DNA from: Marinitoga piezophila KA3 | Lineage (GTDB): Bacteria; Thermotogota; Thermotogae; Petrotogales; Petrotogaceae | Length of the DNA stretch: 64,000 bases | NCBI RefSeq assembly: GCF_000255135.1 | Contig: NC_016751.1 | Span: 1,550,001-1,614,000, forward strand | Direction of reading: 5' to 3' | In this document: piece by piece, positions 1-9,861 of the stretch | Layout: the number at the start of each line of letters is the position of its first letter | How positions within the stretch are numbered: the stretch's first letter is position 1 | Notes under the pieces: model-generated | What the model was told of the DNA's origin: nothing | The model's input: the letters and a program-made list of their open reading frames with translations, nothing else | Databases searched by the model: none | Made by a program: the position numbers and the translations under genes

Positions 1-103
1 AAAATGTAGAAAAGCAAAACCAGATTTAAACGAACTTGAACCAGGACATTTTGTAAGATGTTGGAATCCTGTATTGGACGCAAAAATGGGAGGAGATAAA
101 TAA
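1..103 (+). CDS. ABC importer ATPase, C-terminal end only (OppD-like)
   Basis: Only the last 33 codons are inside the window, ending in TAA at 101-103. The visible tail has the two-cysteine, Pro/Leu and Gly-His-Phe-Val-x-Cys pattern typical of the C-terminal extension of oligopeptide-transporter ATPases (OppD/DppD). Its stop codon shares one base with the ATG of the next ATPase gene, so the two are translationally coupled and probably form a heterodimeric ATPase pair. Substrate cannot be told from this fragment. Confidence 0.75.
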   Translation, partial: KCRKAKPDLNELEPGHFVRCWNPVLDAKMGGDK

Positions 104-1266
104 TGCTTTTAAGAGTTAATAATTTAAAAAAATATTTCCCTATAAAACACGGATTTATTGTTGAAAAAACTGTAGGATATGTAAAAGCAGTTGATGATGT
201 TTCATTTACTCTTGATAAAAATGAAACATATGGTCTTGTTGGAGAATCTGGTTGTGGTAAGACAACTATCGGTAAAACAATTTTAAGATTATATAATCAA
301 ACAGATGGTGAAATCTTTATTGATGACGAAGATACAAGTTATTTCTTCATGAAAAGATCAGAAGCAAGAAAGTATCTTCAAAAACATTATATAGATGTAT
401 TACATGAAGGAATAAAGGAAAAATCAGAATCAGAATTCTTAAAATCAATTCCAGATTATAAAAGAAAGTATTTTGAATACATTATAAAAAATGGTGAAGC
501 AAGATTTATAAATTACATGCTTTCAGATTTAAAGCAAAAAAGAATGCATTTTAGAAGAAAGGTACAGATTGTTTTCCAGGATCCAACATCCTCATTGAAC
601 CCAAGAATGGCTGTTGGACAGATACTTGCTGAACCGCTTTTATTCCATGGTATTGCAAAAAACAAAAATGAAGCGTATGATATAGTTAGAGAAATACTTG
701 TAAACGTTGGATTAAAAAAATACCATGTTGATAGATATCCACATCAGTTCTCTGGAGGACAAAGACAGAGAATTGCTGTTGCAAGGGCAGCTATTTTAAA
801 ACCAGATTTAATCATTCTTGACGAGCCAACTTCAGCTCTTGACGTTTCTGTTCAGGCACAGATAATCAAATTATTAAAAGATTTACAGAAGGAATTAGAA
901 GCTGGATATCTCTTCATTTCACACGACTTAGGTGTTGTAAGATTCATTTCAAATTATGTTGGTATTATGTATCTTGGAAGAATGGTTGAATATGGCGATT
1001 CTGATGAAATATTTGACCATTATAAACATCCATATACAGAAGCTTTATTAAATGCAGCTCCTGTACCGGATCCTAAAAAGAGAAGAGACAGAAAACAATT
1101 TATTATACAGGGACAGGTTCCATCTCCAATTAATAGACCAAGCGGATGTTTCTTCTCACCAAGATGTAAATATGCATTTGAACCATGTTCAAAGAAATAT
1201 CCACCTTATTATAAAGTAGGTAATAATCATTTTGTAAGTTGTTATAAGTATGAAGCAAAATCATGA
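103..1266 (+). CDS. Oligopeptide/oligosaccharide ABC importer ATP-binding protein (OppF-like)
   Basis: This is the second cytoplasmic ATPase of a family-5 solute importer. Walker A is GESGCGKTT (residues 47-55), the Q-loop VFQDP is near 158, the signature FSGGQ is near 216 and Walker B LIILDEP near 237. The C-terminal oligopeptide-transporter extension carries three Cys after residue 340. The protein is 387 residues, longer than the usual 310-330, because about 70 residues (roughly 78-150, charged and probably helical) are inserted between Walker A and the Q-loop. The operon order is ATPase, ATPase, binding protein, permease, permease. Specificity is not visible; the GH57 glucanase next door makes alpha-glucan oligosaccharides as plausible a cargo as peptides. 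Confidence 0.92.
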   Translation: MLLRVNNLKKYFPIKHGFIVEKTVGYVKAVDDVSFTLDKNETYGLVGESGCGKTTIGKTILRLYNQTDGEIFIDDEDTSYFFMKRSEARKYLQKHYIDVLHEGIKEKSESEFLKSIPDYKRKYFEYIIKNGEARFINYMLSDLKQKRMHFRRKVQIVFQDPTSSLNPRMAVGQILAEPLLFHGIAKNKNEAYDIVREILVNVGLKKYHVDRYPHQFSGGQRQRIAVARAAILKPDLIILDEPTSALDVSVQAQIIKLLKDLQKELEAGYLFISHDLGVVRFISNYVGIMYLGRMVEYGDSDEIFDHYKHPYTEALLNAAPVPDPKKRRDRKQFIIQGQVPSPINRPSGCFFSPRCKYAFEPCSKKYPPYYKVGNNHFVSCYKYEAKS

Positions 1267-1286
1267 AAATCAAGGGAGGGAGTAGC

Positions 1287-3029
1287 ATGAAGAAGTTATT
1301 AGTATTGTTGTTTGTTCTTGTTACAGCATTAGCTGTGTTTGCAGATGAAGTAGATTGGGCTATTGAAGATGTTGCTGGAAAACCAGGGGGAACACTTTTC
1401 TTAAGTACAACATCAGGTCCAAAAACTATGAACCCAGCATGGGCACAGGAAACATCTTCAACAGAAATTATTGGATGGGTATTAGACACATTGGTACATT
1501 CTTCAAACAAAGGTTTGCCAGAATTACCAGGTTTAGCAAAGGAATTTTCAGCTGAAGTTACAGCAGACGGAAAAACAGTATATACTTACGTATTGAGAAA
1601 AGGTTTAAAATGGTCAGATGGCGAACCATTAACAATTGACGATGTTATCTGGTCATTTGAAAAAATTTGGTTCGATCCAAACATGACAGCAAACGGAAAT
1701 GGTGGATACCTTGATGCTAATGATGAATTACCAACTATTAAAAAAGTTGATGACTACACAGTAAAATTCATTTACAACTCAAAATTCAGAAGAGGTCATC
1801 AATCAATAGGATGGGCAGAAATCTTACCAAAACACGTATTAGAACCATATTACAAAGCAGGTAAATTCTCAGAAGCATGGTCATTAAAAGAAATAGATAA
1901 AGTTGTAGGTTCTGGTCCATTTGTATTAAAAGAATACAAAGAAGGCGTTAGAGTTGTATTAGAAAAGAACCCATATTACTATAGAAAAGATAAAAATGGT
2001 GTACAATTACCATATTTAGATAAAATCATTTATATTGTTGTTAAAGACTTAAACACAGCAAGACTTAAGTTCGAAGCTGGAGAAACAGATATCTATTCAC
2101 CAACAGCAGAAGAATTCCCAGAAATCAGGGCAATGGCTGACGAAAAAGGTTGGATAGTAAGACAGGGTGGACCAAACTTAGGTTCAAACTTTGTAACATT
2201 CAACTTCAATGCAAAAGATCCAGTTAAGAGAAAATGGTTCAGAAATGACCACTTCAGAAAAGCTATTGCATACGCAATTGATAAACAAACATTAATCGAT
2301 GTTCTTTACAATGGATTAGGTGCTGCATTATACGGTCCTGTATCACCATCATCAGGATACTATAATCCAGAAGTTGAAGAATTAGGATACAGATACTCAT
2401 TAGCAAGAGCTAAGAGAGAACTTAAAAAAGGCGGATTTGTATTAAAAGGCGGAAAATTATACGATGCAGATGGAAATCCAGTTAAATTTGAATTAACAAC
2501 AAACGCAGGTAACAACGTTCGTGAAGAAATTGGAAACATCTTAGCAGAAAACTTAAAGAAATTAGGAATTGAAGTTAACTTTGCACCAATGCAATTCAAT
2601 GCACTTGTTGGTAAATTGGTATCAACAGGAGATTGGGAAGCAATTATTATTGGTTTAACAGGTTCTGTAGATCCAGCATCAGGATGGAACGTATGGAAAT
2701 TAGATGGTGGATTACATTTCTGGAACTACTCACCAGAAGTAAAACCAGATATGTTTGACGAAGAATTAAAAGCAGATTACTGGGTACCAGATTACGAAAA
2801 GAGAATTGACGAAATTATGAGAGCTCAGGTTGGAGCAGTTGATGAAAAAGAACTTAGAGACTTATTCAACGAATTCCAGATGTTAGTAGCAGAACATCAG
2901 ATTTTAGTATACACAGTTGCACAGAACTACTTAGTAGCATACAAGAACACAGTTCATATCTACAATCCAGAACCAAATCCAGCAGCTGGTGTATTATGGT
3001 CAGCATGGAACATCTGGAAAGATCAATAA
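1287..3029 (+). CDS. Extracellular solute-binding protein, family 5 (OppA/DppA type)
   Basis: This is the substrate-capturing component of the importer. A Sec signal peptide (MKKLLVLLFVLVTALAVFA, residues 1-19) is followed by a family-5 binding domain with the typical LRKGLKWSDGEPLTIDDV segment (about residues 95-112). I start at the ATG at 1287 because it has AGGGAGGG just upstream and begins directly with the signal peptide; an in-frame ATG at 1263 would overlap the ATPase stop and adds eight residues before the signal. At about 580 residues it has normal family length. Many Thermotogota proteins of this family bind sugars rather than peptides, so the ligand is left open. A stem-loop after the gene probably keeps its mRNA level above that of the permeases. 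Confidence 0.92.
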   Translation: MKKLLVLLFVLVTALAVFADEVDWAIEDVAGKPGGTLFLSTTSGPKTMNPAWAQETSSTEIIGWVLDTLVHSSNKGLPELPGLAKEFSAEVTADGKTVYTYVLRKGLKWSDGEPLTIDDVIWSFEKIWFDPNMTANGNGGYLDANDELPTIKKVDDYTVKFIYNSKFRRGHQSIGWAEILPKHVLEPYYKAGKFSEAWSLKEIDKVVGSGPFVLKEYKEGVRVVLEKNPYYYRKDKNGVQLPYLDKIIYIVVKDLNTARLKFEAGETDIYSPTAEEFPEIRAMADEKGWIVRQGGPNLGSNFVTFNFNAKDPVKRKWFRNDHFRKAIAYAIDKQTLIDVLYNGLGAALYGPVSPSSGYYNPEVEELGYRYSLARAKRELKKGGFVLKGGKLYDADGNPVKFELTTNAGNNVREEIGNILAENLKKLGIEVNFAPMQFNALVGKLVSTGDWEAIIIGLTGSVDPASGWNVWKLDGGLHFWNYSPEVKPDMFDEELKADYWVPDYEKRIDEIMRAQVGAVDEKELRDLFNEFQMLVAEHQILVYTVAQNYLVAYKNTVHIYNPEPNPAAGVLWSAWNIWKDQ

Positions 3030-3079
3030 TACATAATTTTATGTTTAATTAATTTATTATTATCTTTTTAATTTCAATT

Positions 3080-3117
3080 GGGAGTGGGGGAATGTGGAGA
3101 TTTCTCCACTCCCTTTT
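3080..3117 (+). terminator. Stem-loop/attenuator after the binding-protein gene
   Basis: GGGAGTGG (3080-3087) pairs with CCACTCCC (3106-3113) and is followed by TTTT. A competing inner hairpin GTGGAGA/TCTCCAC (3094-3109) uses part of the same arm. Lying inside an operon, it probably causes partial termination or protects the 3' end of the binding-protein mRNA. Confidence 0.75.
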
Positions 3118-3146
3118 AAATTCATTCCATAAGGAGGTCAGTTTTA

Positions 3147-4124
3147 ATGTTAAAGTATATTTTAAGGAGGCTTATATTAGCCATTCCTGTACTTCTTGGA
3201 GTTTCCATTTTTTCTTTTATGATTATTTCACTTGCTCCAGGTGACTTTTTGGATTCTTATAGAATGAATCCGGCAGTTAACCCTGAACAGGTAAAGAACC
3301 TTGAAAGAAAATTTGGTCTTGATAAATCCCCTGTTGTACAATACCTATTATGGTTGAAGAATATTCTTCAAGGTGAATGGGGAGATTCATTTACCTATCA
3401 GGTTCCTGTTTGGGATTTAATCTGGAGAAGAGCAGGAGCAACATTATTACTCAGTATCACTACATTCATTTTTACCTGGGGGATAGGTATCCCGCTGGGT
3501 ATATATGCGGCGTTACACCAGTATAGTATTGGTGACCAGATTATAGGGGTTATAGGTTTCATAGGATTATCTATACCTAACTTCTTCTTTGCATTATTGT
3601 TCCTCTATTTTGCAGCAAAGACAGGTGGAAAGATATTCCCTGTTGGTGGATATATCTCATTAGATTACGATACATTCCCAGCATGGAAGAAATTTTTAGA
3701 CCATGTATGGCACGTATTAGGACCTATGATTACTCTTGGTACTTCAGGTTTAGCTGGTACAATGAGGGTTATGAGAGGTCAGTTGCTTGATGAATTAAAA
3801 CAGGATTATGTTGAATTTGCAAGAGCAAAAGGTATGCCAGAAAAGGTTGTTATTTATAAACATGCTTTGAGAAATGCTATAAATCCAATAGTTACATCAT
3901 TGGGTTTTGCAATTTCCGGTCTTTTAGGTGGAGCTGTTTTAACAGAAAACGTATTTGGATGGCCAGGTATGGGGCAATTAATTATTGAAGCTCTCATGCA
4001 ACAGGATATGTTTGTTATTATGGCTGATATTATGTTAGCTTCTGTATTGTTGGTTATAGGTAACTTAATTGCTGATATCTTACTCGCTGCTGTTGACCCA
4101 AGAGTAAGATTAAGATTAGGATAA
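3147..4124 (+). CDS. ABC importer permease, first subunit (OppB/DppB-like)
   Basis: This inner-membrane subunit has 325 residues and about six membrane segments. The first is MLKYILRRLILAIPVLLGVS onward, the standard OppB N-terminus. The cytoplasmic EAA loop that contacts the ATPase is visible near residues 220-245 (EFARAKGMPEKVVIYKHALR followed by NAINP). A strong AAGGAGGT lies ten bases before the ATG. It follows the attenuator after the binding-protein gene and sits 13 bases before the second permease, so all are one operon. Substrate specificity cannot be read from the permease. Confidence 0.92.
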   Translation: MLKYILRRLILAIPVLLGVSIFSFMIISLAPGDFLDSYRMNPAVNPEQVKNLERKFGLDKSPVVQYLLWLKNILQGEWGDSFTYQVPVWDLIWRRAGATLLLSITTFIFTWGIGIPLGIYAALHQYSIGDQIIGVIGFIGLSIPNFFFALLFLYFAAKTGGKIFPVGGYISLDYDTFPAWKKFLDHVWHVLGPMITLGTSGLAGTMRVMRGQLLDELKQDYVEFARAKGMPEKVVIYKHALRNAINPIVTSLGFAISGLLGGAVLTENVFGWPGMGQLIIEALMQQDMFVIMADIMLASVLLVIGNLIADILLAAVDPRVRLRLG

Positions 4125-4137
4125 CGGAGGGAAGATA

Positions 4138-5814
4138 ATGGCTGAAAATAAAGAAATAAAAAACAATCAGGAAAATCAGGACGTTTTTGAGAAACAATTT
4201 TTGTCCACCCCTCAGTTAATATGGAGAGCTTTAAAAAGACATAAATTTGGTATGGTTTCAATGTGGATTTTGATTATATTCTATATTTTTGCATTGTTTG
4301 CAGATTTCTTATCTCCAATGGATTATAGGGTACAGCATATACAATATAAGTTTGCTCCTCCAATGAAGGTATTCTGGAAGGATGTAACAGGAAAATCTAC
4401 AGGACCTCATGTATATTTATATAAAAGGGTAAAGGATCCAGTTACATTTCAGAGTACATATAATCCAGCAACATATTTTGATAGATTTGTTGCATATGAT
4501 GATTTAAATTTTGATACAGAAAAGGAAACAGAATTAAGCCTTCAGGAATATAATCCAGATTTCGAATCAACAGTAACAAATTATCTTTTCGTTTTAAAAT
4601 ATGAAACATATGCTGTTGATAAAAATGGAAAAGAATACAAAATTGATTCTCAAATAAAAGAAGAACCTTTAGTAACCTTTGAAGAATTAGGAATTGCAGG
4701 AAAAACTGTTGAAGCAGATGAAAATGGATATATTTCTACAGATCAAATTCCGTTATTAAAAGGAGATAAGGTTCTTTTAAGTGAAGAAAACAGTAATCTC
4801 AGTAAGGTATTTTATTTTGAAGAAAACCCAAAAACAAAAAGAAATCTTGATAGATATAATTTAAAGAAAGAAGATATTACAGAATTTAAAAAATATGTTT
4901 TACTTGATACAATCTCAGTTGAAACAGAAGAAGATTTTTATGAATATTATCCAGAAAACTTAGAAAAAGTAAAATTAAAAACATTTAACATTAAATTCTT
5001 TACACATGGTTGGGAATATAAATGGCTTGGTTTAATTCCAATGGATCTTCATTTATTTGGAGTTGAAAAAAGTAAATTACCATATTTTGCAGAAGATTAT
5101 GCAACAAAAGATGGAATTATTTATCTCTGGGGTGCAGATAAATTTGGAAGAGATATGATTAGTAGATTGGTATTTGGAAGTAGGGTTTCATTAACAATAG
5201 GTCTTTTAGGTATTGCTATTACATTTACTATAGGGTTATTCCTTGGTGGTGTTGCAGGTTACTTTGGTGGATGGATTGATGAAGTGTTAATGAGATTTAC
5301 AGAAATACTTATGTCAATTCCAAGTTTCTATTTGCTTGTTTCATTGAGTGCAATATTGCCATCAGAACTTTCACCAGCTATAAAGTATATTCTTATTATA
5401 GTAATACTTTCATTTATAGGTTGGCCAGGAATGACAAGGGTTATCAGAGGTATGACTCTTGGTTTAAAAGAAACAGAATTTATTCAGGCAGCTGTAGCAT
5501 TGGGATATCCATCAGGTAGAATTATCTGGAAACATTTATTGCCAAATACTGCTACATATGTTATAGTTTCAGCTACATTATCCATACCAGGTTATATTCT
5601 TGGTGAAGCAGGTCTTAGTTTCCTTGGTTTGGGTATCAGGGAACCCTCTGCAAGTTGGGGATTAATGTTAGCTCAGGCACAAAATATTACAGCATTAACT
5701 AATTATCCATGGTTGTTATTGCCAGGTTTATTTATCTTTATAACAGTTCTTGCATTTAACCTCTTTGGTGATGCTATAAGAGACGCACTTGATCCAAGAG
5801 CATTAGGACATTAA
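4138..5814 (+). CDS. ABC importer permease, second subunit with a large extra domain (OppC-like)
   Basis: The C-terminal ~230 residues are a normal OppC/DppC permease core (membrane segments from about residue 345; EAA loop LGYPSGRIIWKHLLPNT near 460). The first membrane segment lies at about 38-58, as in all OppC proteins. Between them are about 280 residues that ordinary OppC proteins (near 300 residues in total) lack. This stretch is soluble, charged and rich in E, K, Y and T, and by topology would lie outside the membrane on the binding-protein side. It may form a docking domain for the binding protein. An AGGGAAG ribosome site precedes the ATG. Confidence 0.9.
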   Translation: MAENKEIKNNQENQDVFEKQFLSTPQLIWRALKRHKFGMVSMWILIIFYIFALFADFLSPMDYRVQHIQYKFAPPMKVFWKDVTGKSTGPHVYLYKRVKDPVTFQSTYNPATYFDRFVAYDDLNFDTEKETELSLQEYNPDFESTVTNYLFVLKYETYAVDKNGKEYKIDSQIKEEPLVTFEELGIAGKTVEADENGYISTDQIPLLKGDKVLLSEENSNLSKVFYFEENPKTKRNLDRYNLKKEDITEFKKYVLLDTISVETEEDFYEYYPENLEKVKLKTFNIKFFTHGWEYKWLGLIPMDLHLFGVEKSKLPYFAEDYATKDGIIYLWGADKFGRDMISRLVFGSRVSLTIGLLGIAITFTIGLFLGGVAGYFGGWIDEVLMRFTEILMSIPSFYLLVSLSAILPSELSPAIKYILIIVILSFIGWPGMTRVIRGMTLGLKETEFIQAAVALGYPSGRIIWKHLLPNTATYVIVSATLSIPGYILGEAGLSFLGLGIREPSASWGLMLAQAQNITALTNYPWLLLPGLFIFITVLAFNLFGDAIRDALDPRALGH

Positions 5815-5832
5815 TATTTAGTTATATAAATA

Positions 5833-5865
5833 TCAGCCCTCTCATTTTTGAGAGGGCTGATTTGT
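5833..5865. terminator. Bidirectional terminator between importer operon and GH57 gene
   Basis: A perfect 12-bp stem, TCAGCCCTCTCA (5833-5844) and its complement (5849-5860), has a TTTT loop. It is flanked by T-rich DNA on one side and A-rich DNA on the other, so it can serve both converging genes. Confidence 0.9.
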
Positions 5866-5879
5866 TTAATATTTTAATA

Positions 5880-8800
5880 TTAAAAATCTATTTCTACAGG
5901 TATTAATGTTGCATATTTTTCTTTTGAAGCATCATATGAAGATAATACTTTATGCTGATCATAACCTTCTGGAACGATAATATCAAGAACAAATGGTCCA
6001 AAATCACCAGCATCTGATGGATATCCTCCAAGTGTCCATTGTCCTGATTCAGGAGTTACTGCTCTGAAGTGATCTGCACCATATCCATCCTGAGAACCAA
6101 CCATAAAGTATGCAAATATTTTATTTGAATCCATTTTTAAATATTTTTTCATTACTATAACTGAAATAATTTTTTCTCCAGGATCACATTCTACCTGAAC
6201 ACCTTCTGGAAATTCCTGATCATTTGAATCAGCAAGCAATTGTCCATATGAAGGCCAACCGGCAATTTTTATGAAATAATCCCATGGATGTGCAGTATCA
6301 AATTGAACCCTTGCACCTTCTTTATAAGTAGAAACTTTTCCACCATCTTTGGTATCGAGATAAATATTTATAAGCTGATGTGAAAAACCTTTTGGAGCTC
6401 CCCATGGATTTGTAATTTCACCAAATTTGAATTTAAATACAATTGAATCATCTGCATCATAAACCTTTACCCATTCAATATCCCATAATCCTTTAAATGG
6501 TTCAAAAGCACCGTCTTTTGGATATGTATATCCTCCAGGACCATCTTCGTCTCCTATAGGATCTTTAAATTCTTTTACTAATTTTCCACCAATTTCTTTT
6601 GGAATCATTACATGTACAGGACCACTATTTGGTGCGAAATCAACATCTTTTGAATTGCCTTTTTCAGTATATGCCATAACAACTGCAAGATTAAATTCAT
6701 CACCGCTTTTTACACCAATTAAATCGTAAGGAATTTTAAATTCAACAATGTTTCCTTTTACTGCGATTAGATCCTTTTTCTTTCCACCAATCATCCATCT
6801 TTCTGTTCCGCTTGCATTATAATAATATAAATCTGATAATTTAGGATATTTTTGTAAATTGAAAGAAAATCTCTTTGCCAGTGCGAAACCGAGATCGGTT
6901 ACTTTTTCTCCTACTCCGGAATATGCAGTCCTTGTATTTAATTTTTGTGCTCCTGGTTTATCTGTGTAGATTTCTAATTTATAAGGTTTACCTTTTAAAT
7001 CTTCAATGGATTTTTTCAATTCTACAGCTACATATAAATTAGCATTATCTCTTCCCACATAAATTCCTGAAATTAAATCTCCTTCTTTATACATTACGCC
7101 AGAATCATCATCAAGGTAATATGCGGATTTTTCCATTTCATTATCGGATATTTCGCCATCGAGAACAATTTCAACTTTTCCAATATTACCTTTACTTGCT
7201 GTTGAAGGGCGTTTGTTTGCTATATATAAATATCCAGGGATTTTTTCTTCAGGAACTCCTGCAAGTTTATATATTTGAATTAAAAGTTTCTTAAATTGCA
7301 TATCAAATAATACTTCATTTGGTCCGGCATCCTGATCGCTTCCATACCACCAGAACCAGTCACTACCTTCTGCAGCGTATAATGTATTTAATGCCTTTTT
7401 GAAATCTTCTTTAGATATATTATCTTTATTACTCATTAAAACTTCTCTTGCTTTTGCCAGTCTATCCCATGCTTCATTTTCTTCCTTTTCTCCGTACCAG
7501 GTATCTAAGCTTCCACCAACCCATGAACCTTTTGGCAATTGATTTAATTCGTTATTTACTCCGTAATTTTCAATATATTCTTCAGGTGTAACAAGTTCTA
7601 TATATGGATCATTTGATAATGCTTCATAGAATAATTTTCTGAAATCATTACCGTTATTTGGGTAATGTTCCCAGGCGTTTTCACCATCAAGAGCTACAGT
7701 TACAACCATATCACCTTCATCATTCATCTTTTGAATATTATGTAAAGCGCTTAGAAAATCTTTTACAGCTCCTTCTTTAGACATATTAGAATATTTAAAA
7801 CCTATTCTGTCTGAAAGGTCTGTATCTCTAAAGAATACCACTACACTTTTTCCGTCTACTGTTACTTTATATGGTTTATATAATTGATGTGGATCGCCTG
7901 TATTTATTCCAGCTTTTTGAAGTATTTGTTTATCTGTAACTATCCATTTTACATTATTATCTGCAAACATTGGAACAAGTGGAGTGCTTACAGCCTGTTC
8001 AGAAGGCCACATACCTTCAGGTCTTTTTCCAAAAATTTCTTCGAAATAACTTAAACCTTTTTCTATTTGAGCTTTTGCGTCTTCTGGCCAACCCATATCT
8101 ATTAATAATGGCAAAATTGGGTGATAATAAGGTGTTGTGGTTAATTCAATTTTTCCTTCTTCCCATAATTTTTGATATTTTTCAACTATACTATTCATTA
8201 ATTCATAATGTTTTGAAATTACGTAATCAAGATCATCCTTTGTATAATTTCTATCTTTTTCCATAAGTGCTTTTAATCTTTTGTCAGCATTTATATATTC
8301 TATATTTATCCAGTATAAGTTCCACATTACTTTTAAATCAAGCCAATCCTGAGAATTGAATTCTTCATTTTTATCTCTTTTTTCCCTTAATTCAACATAT
8401 CTTGGATGTGTATCTACAAATTGAGGATTTATATCAAAAAAGTGCCACTTTACAAAATCCTTTTCTTCATCTGTAAGATTATCTTTTAATGATAATTTAA
8501 GATATTTATCTTCTCCGCCGTTTTTTACATAATCCATTAATTGCATTAATAATACAGGTGTGATATTAAAGGTTACTCTTCCAGAGGTAAGGTATTTATC
8601 TACAAGATCAGCCATATATGGATAATCGTTTACGGCATGAGCTCTAACCCATGGCATTTCAGCATCCTTTTCGCCAGGTATTTTATAGGCAGGTTGATGA
8701 TGATGCCAGATAATAACTACTTTTAAAGGTTCCTTATCTTCATTTCCTTTTGGAACTGAATTTAAAAATGCTTCTACGCTTTTTTCATTAATTTCATTAA

Positions 8801-9650
8801 TTTCTGGTGCATTGGAATTATCAGAAGCTGTAGCTTGAGGAGGTAAATCTCTCCAGGAAGCAACAGAATCCTTTTGTTCCTGTTCAATATCTTTTACTAT
8901 AACAACTCTATTTGGAATTTCCTCTCCATTTTCATCCTTTTCAACAGTATCCCAGTTTCCTCTTGTATATTTATATTCAAGTCTTTTTCCAACTTCTGTT
9001 TCTAATTCAAATGTTGCTTTTAATCCATTTCTTTTCATTGCCAGCTTTCCAGGATCCCAATTATTAAAATTACCAACTATATAGATAACATCATTTTCTG
9101 GAGTGTTTGGAGGCAGGGTTACCTCAAATTTTACAACGGCTTTTTCACCAGGCTGAGCAGCAGTTTTTATTTCAGCAGGAATATCTGCCCAGCTTTCAAC
9201 AGTATCTTCAACAATTTTGTTAGAATCAGCAATAACTTTTCTATTTGCTATTTCATTTCCGTCTTTATCCTTTTCAACTGTTCCCCAATTTCCCCGTGTA
9301 TATTTATACTCAATCTCTGTATCTTTATTAACAGTGATAGTAACAGTTCCTGTATTGCCATCTCTGTTTAATACATAAGCGTCATCGCCAGGATTCCAAT
9401 CATTAAAGGAACCTACAATATAAACCTTTTCATCAGCAGGTGTGTTTGAAGGTAAAGCTACTTTAAAGGTTAATGTAACTTCTGAGGTGTTGCTTTCTAC
9501 TTTTGCATTTGATTCAACAGATGTTTCTGGTGGTGTAATTGCTGTGGTAGTAGATTGCTGTTGAGCACCACAACCAACAAATAATACCAATGATAAAATA
9601 CTTAATAAGATCATGAGCACATAGCCATGACGAAGATGTGTCTTTTTCAT
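5880..9650 (-). CDS. Cell-surface GH57 alpha-glucanase (amylopullulanase-like) lipoprotein
   Basis: A lipoprotein signal with lipobox LFVGC (Cys27) anchors a 1256-residue starch-degrading enzyme. Two CBM20/48-like starch-binding modules follow (about 58-155 and 168-270), each with a VYIVGSFNDWNPG or IYIVGNFNNWDPG strand and a YKYTRGNW segment. The GH57 domain starts near 308 (VVIIWHHHQPAY). It contains GMWPSEQAVS, with the probable nucleophile Glu, and ALDGENAW, with the probable acid Asp. The last ~420 residues resemble the glucodextranase/amylopullulanase C-terminal beta domains. A GGGGG ribosome site precedes the ATG. It would release oligosaccharides for uptake, perhaps by the adjacent importer. 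Exact bond specificity (alpha-1,4 or alpha-1,6) is not determinable here. Confidence 0.92.
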   Translation of the reverse strand: MKKTHLRHGYVLMILLSILSLVLFVGCGAQQQSTTTAITPPETSVESNAKVESNTSEVTLTFKVALPSNTPADEKVYIVGSFNDWNPGDDAYVLNRDGNTGTVTITVNKDTEIEYKYTRGNWGTVEKDKDGNEIANRKVIADSNKIVEDTVESWADIPAEIKTAAQPGEKAVVKFEVTLPPNTPENDVIYIVGNFNNWDPGKLAMKRNGLKATFELETEVGKRLEYKYTRGNWDTVEKDENGEEIPNRVVIVKDIEQEQKDSVASWRDLPPQATASDNSNAPEINEINEKSVEAFLNSVPKGNEDKEPLKVVIIWHHHQPAYKIPGEKDAEMPWVRAHAVNDYPYMADLVDKYLTSGRVTFNITPVLLMQLMDYVKNGGEDKYLKLSLKDNLTDEEKDFVKWHFFDINPQFVDTHPRYVELREKRDKNEEFNSQDWLDLKVMWNLYWINIEYINADKRLKALMEKDRNYTKDDLDYVISKHYELMNSIVEKYQKLWEEGKIELTTTPYYHPILPLLIDMGWPEDAKAQIEKGLSYFEEIFGKRPEGMWPSEQAVSTPLVPMFADNNVKWIVTDKQILQKAGINTGDPHQLYKPYKVTVDGKSVVVFFRDTDLSDRIGFKYSNMSKEGAVKDFLSALHNIQKMNDEGDMVVTVALDGENAWEHYPNNGNDFRKLFYEALSNDPYIELVTPEEYIENYGVNNELNQLPKGSWVGGSLDTWYGEKEENEAWDRLAKAREVLMSNKDNISKEDFKKALNTLYAAEGSDWFWWYGSDQDAGPNEVLFDMQFKKLLIQIYKLAGVPEEKIPGYLYIANKRPSTASKGNIGKVEIVLDGEISDNEMEKSAYYLDDDSGVMYKEGDLISGIYVGRDNANLYVAVELKKSIEDLKGKPYKLEIYTDKPGAQKLNTRTAYSGVGEKVTDLGFALAKRFSFNLQKYPKLSDLYYYNASGTERWMIGGKKKDLIAVKGNIVEFKIPYDLIGVKSGDEFNLAVVMAYTEKGNSKDVDFAPNSGPVHVMIPKEIGGKLVKEFKDPIGDEDGPGGYTYPKDGAFEPFKGLWDIEWVKVYDADDSIVFKFKFGEITNPWGAPKGFSHQLINIYLDTKDGGKVSTYKEGARVQFDTAHPWDYFIKIAGWPSYGQLLADSNDQEFPEGVQVECDPGEKIISVIVMKKYLKMDSNKIFAYFMVGSQDGYGADHFRAVTPESGQWTLGGYPSDAGDFGPFVLDIIVPEGYDQHKVLSSYDASKEKYATLIPVEIDF

Positions 9651-9720
9651 AGACTCTTTAACCCCCTTTTAAAATTTGTGATATACGGTATTTTAATATA
9701 TATATCTTCACTCAAAGATA

Positions 9721-9750
9721 ATTATACACCAAAATATAATATTTTTTCAA
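9721..9750 (-). promoter_or_regulatory. Promoter of the GH57 gene
   Basis: Read on the minus strand, TTGAAA (9750-9745) and TATAAT (9726-9721) are 18 bp apart. The predicted start lies about 60 bases upstream of the coding region. Confidence 0.7.
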
Positions 9751-9795
9751 GTTTTTAACTGTTTTCTATATAAAATATTTATAACCTATTATATT

Positions 9796-9823
9796 TTGAT
9801 TTATGTTTTTTATATGGTAAAAT
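9796..9823 (+). promoter_or_regulatory. Promoter of panC
   Basis: TTGATT (9796-9801) and TAAAAT (9818-9823) are 16 bp apart. The panC ribosome site follows about 25 bases downstream. Confidence 0.65.
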
Positions 9824-9861
9824 TCTTTTAGAAAAAGAATTTGAATAGAGGGGGAAAAAGT

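Noticed and set aside
1263-1286. ATG at 1263 as the start of the binding-protein gene
   Set aside because: It would place eight extra residues before a typical signal peptide; the ATG at 1287 has the ribosome site.
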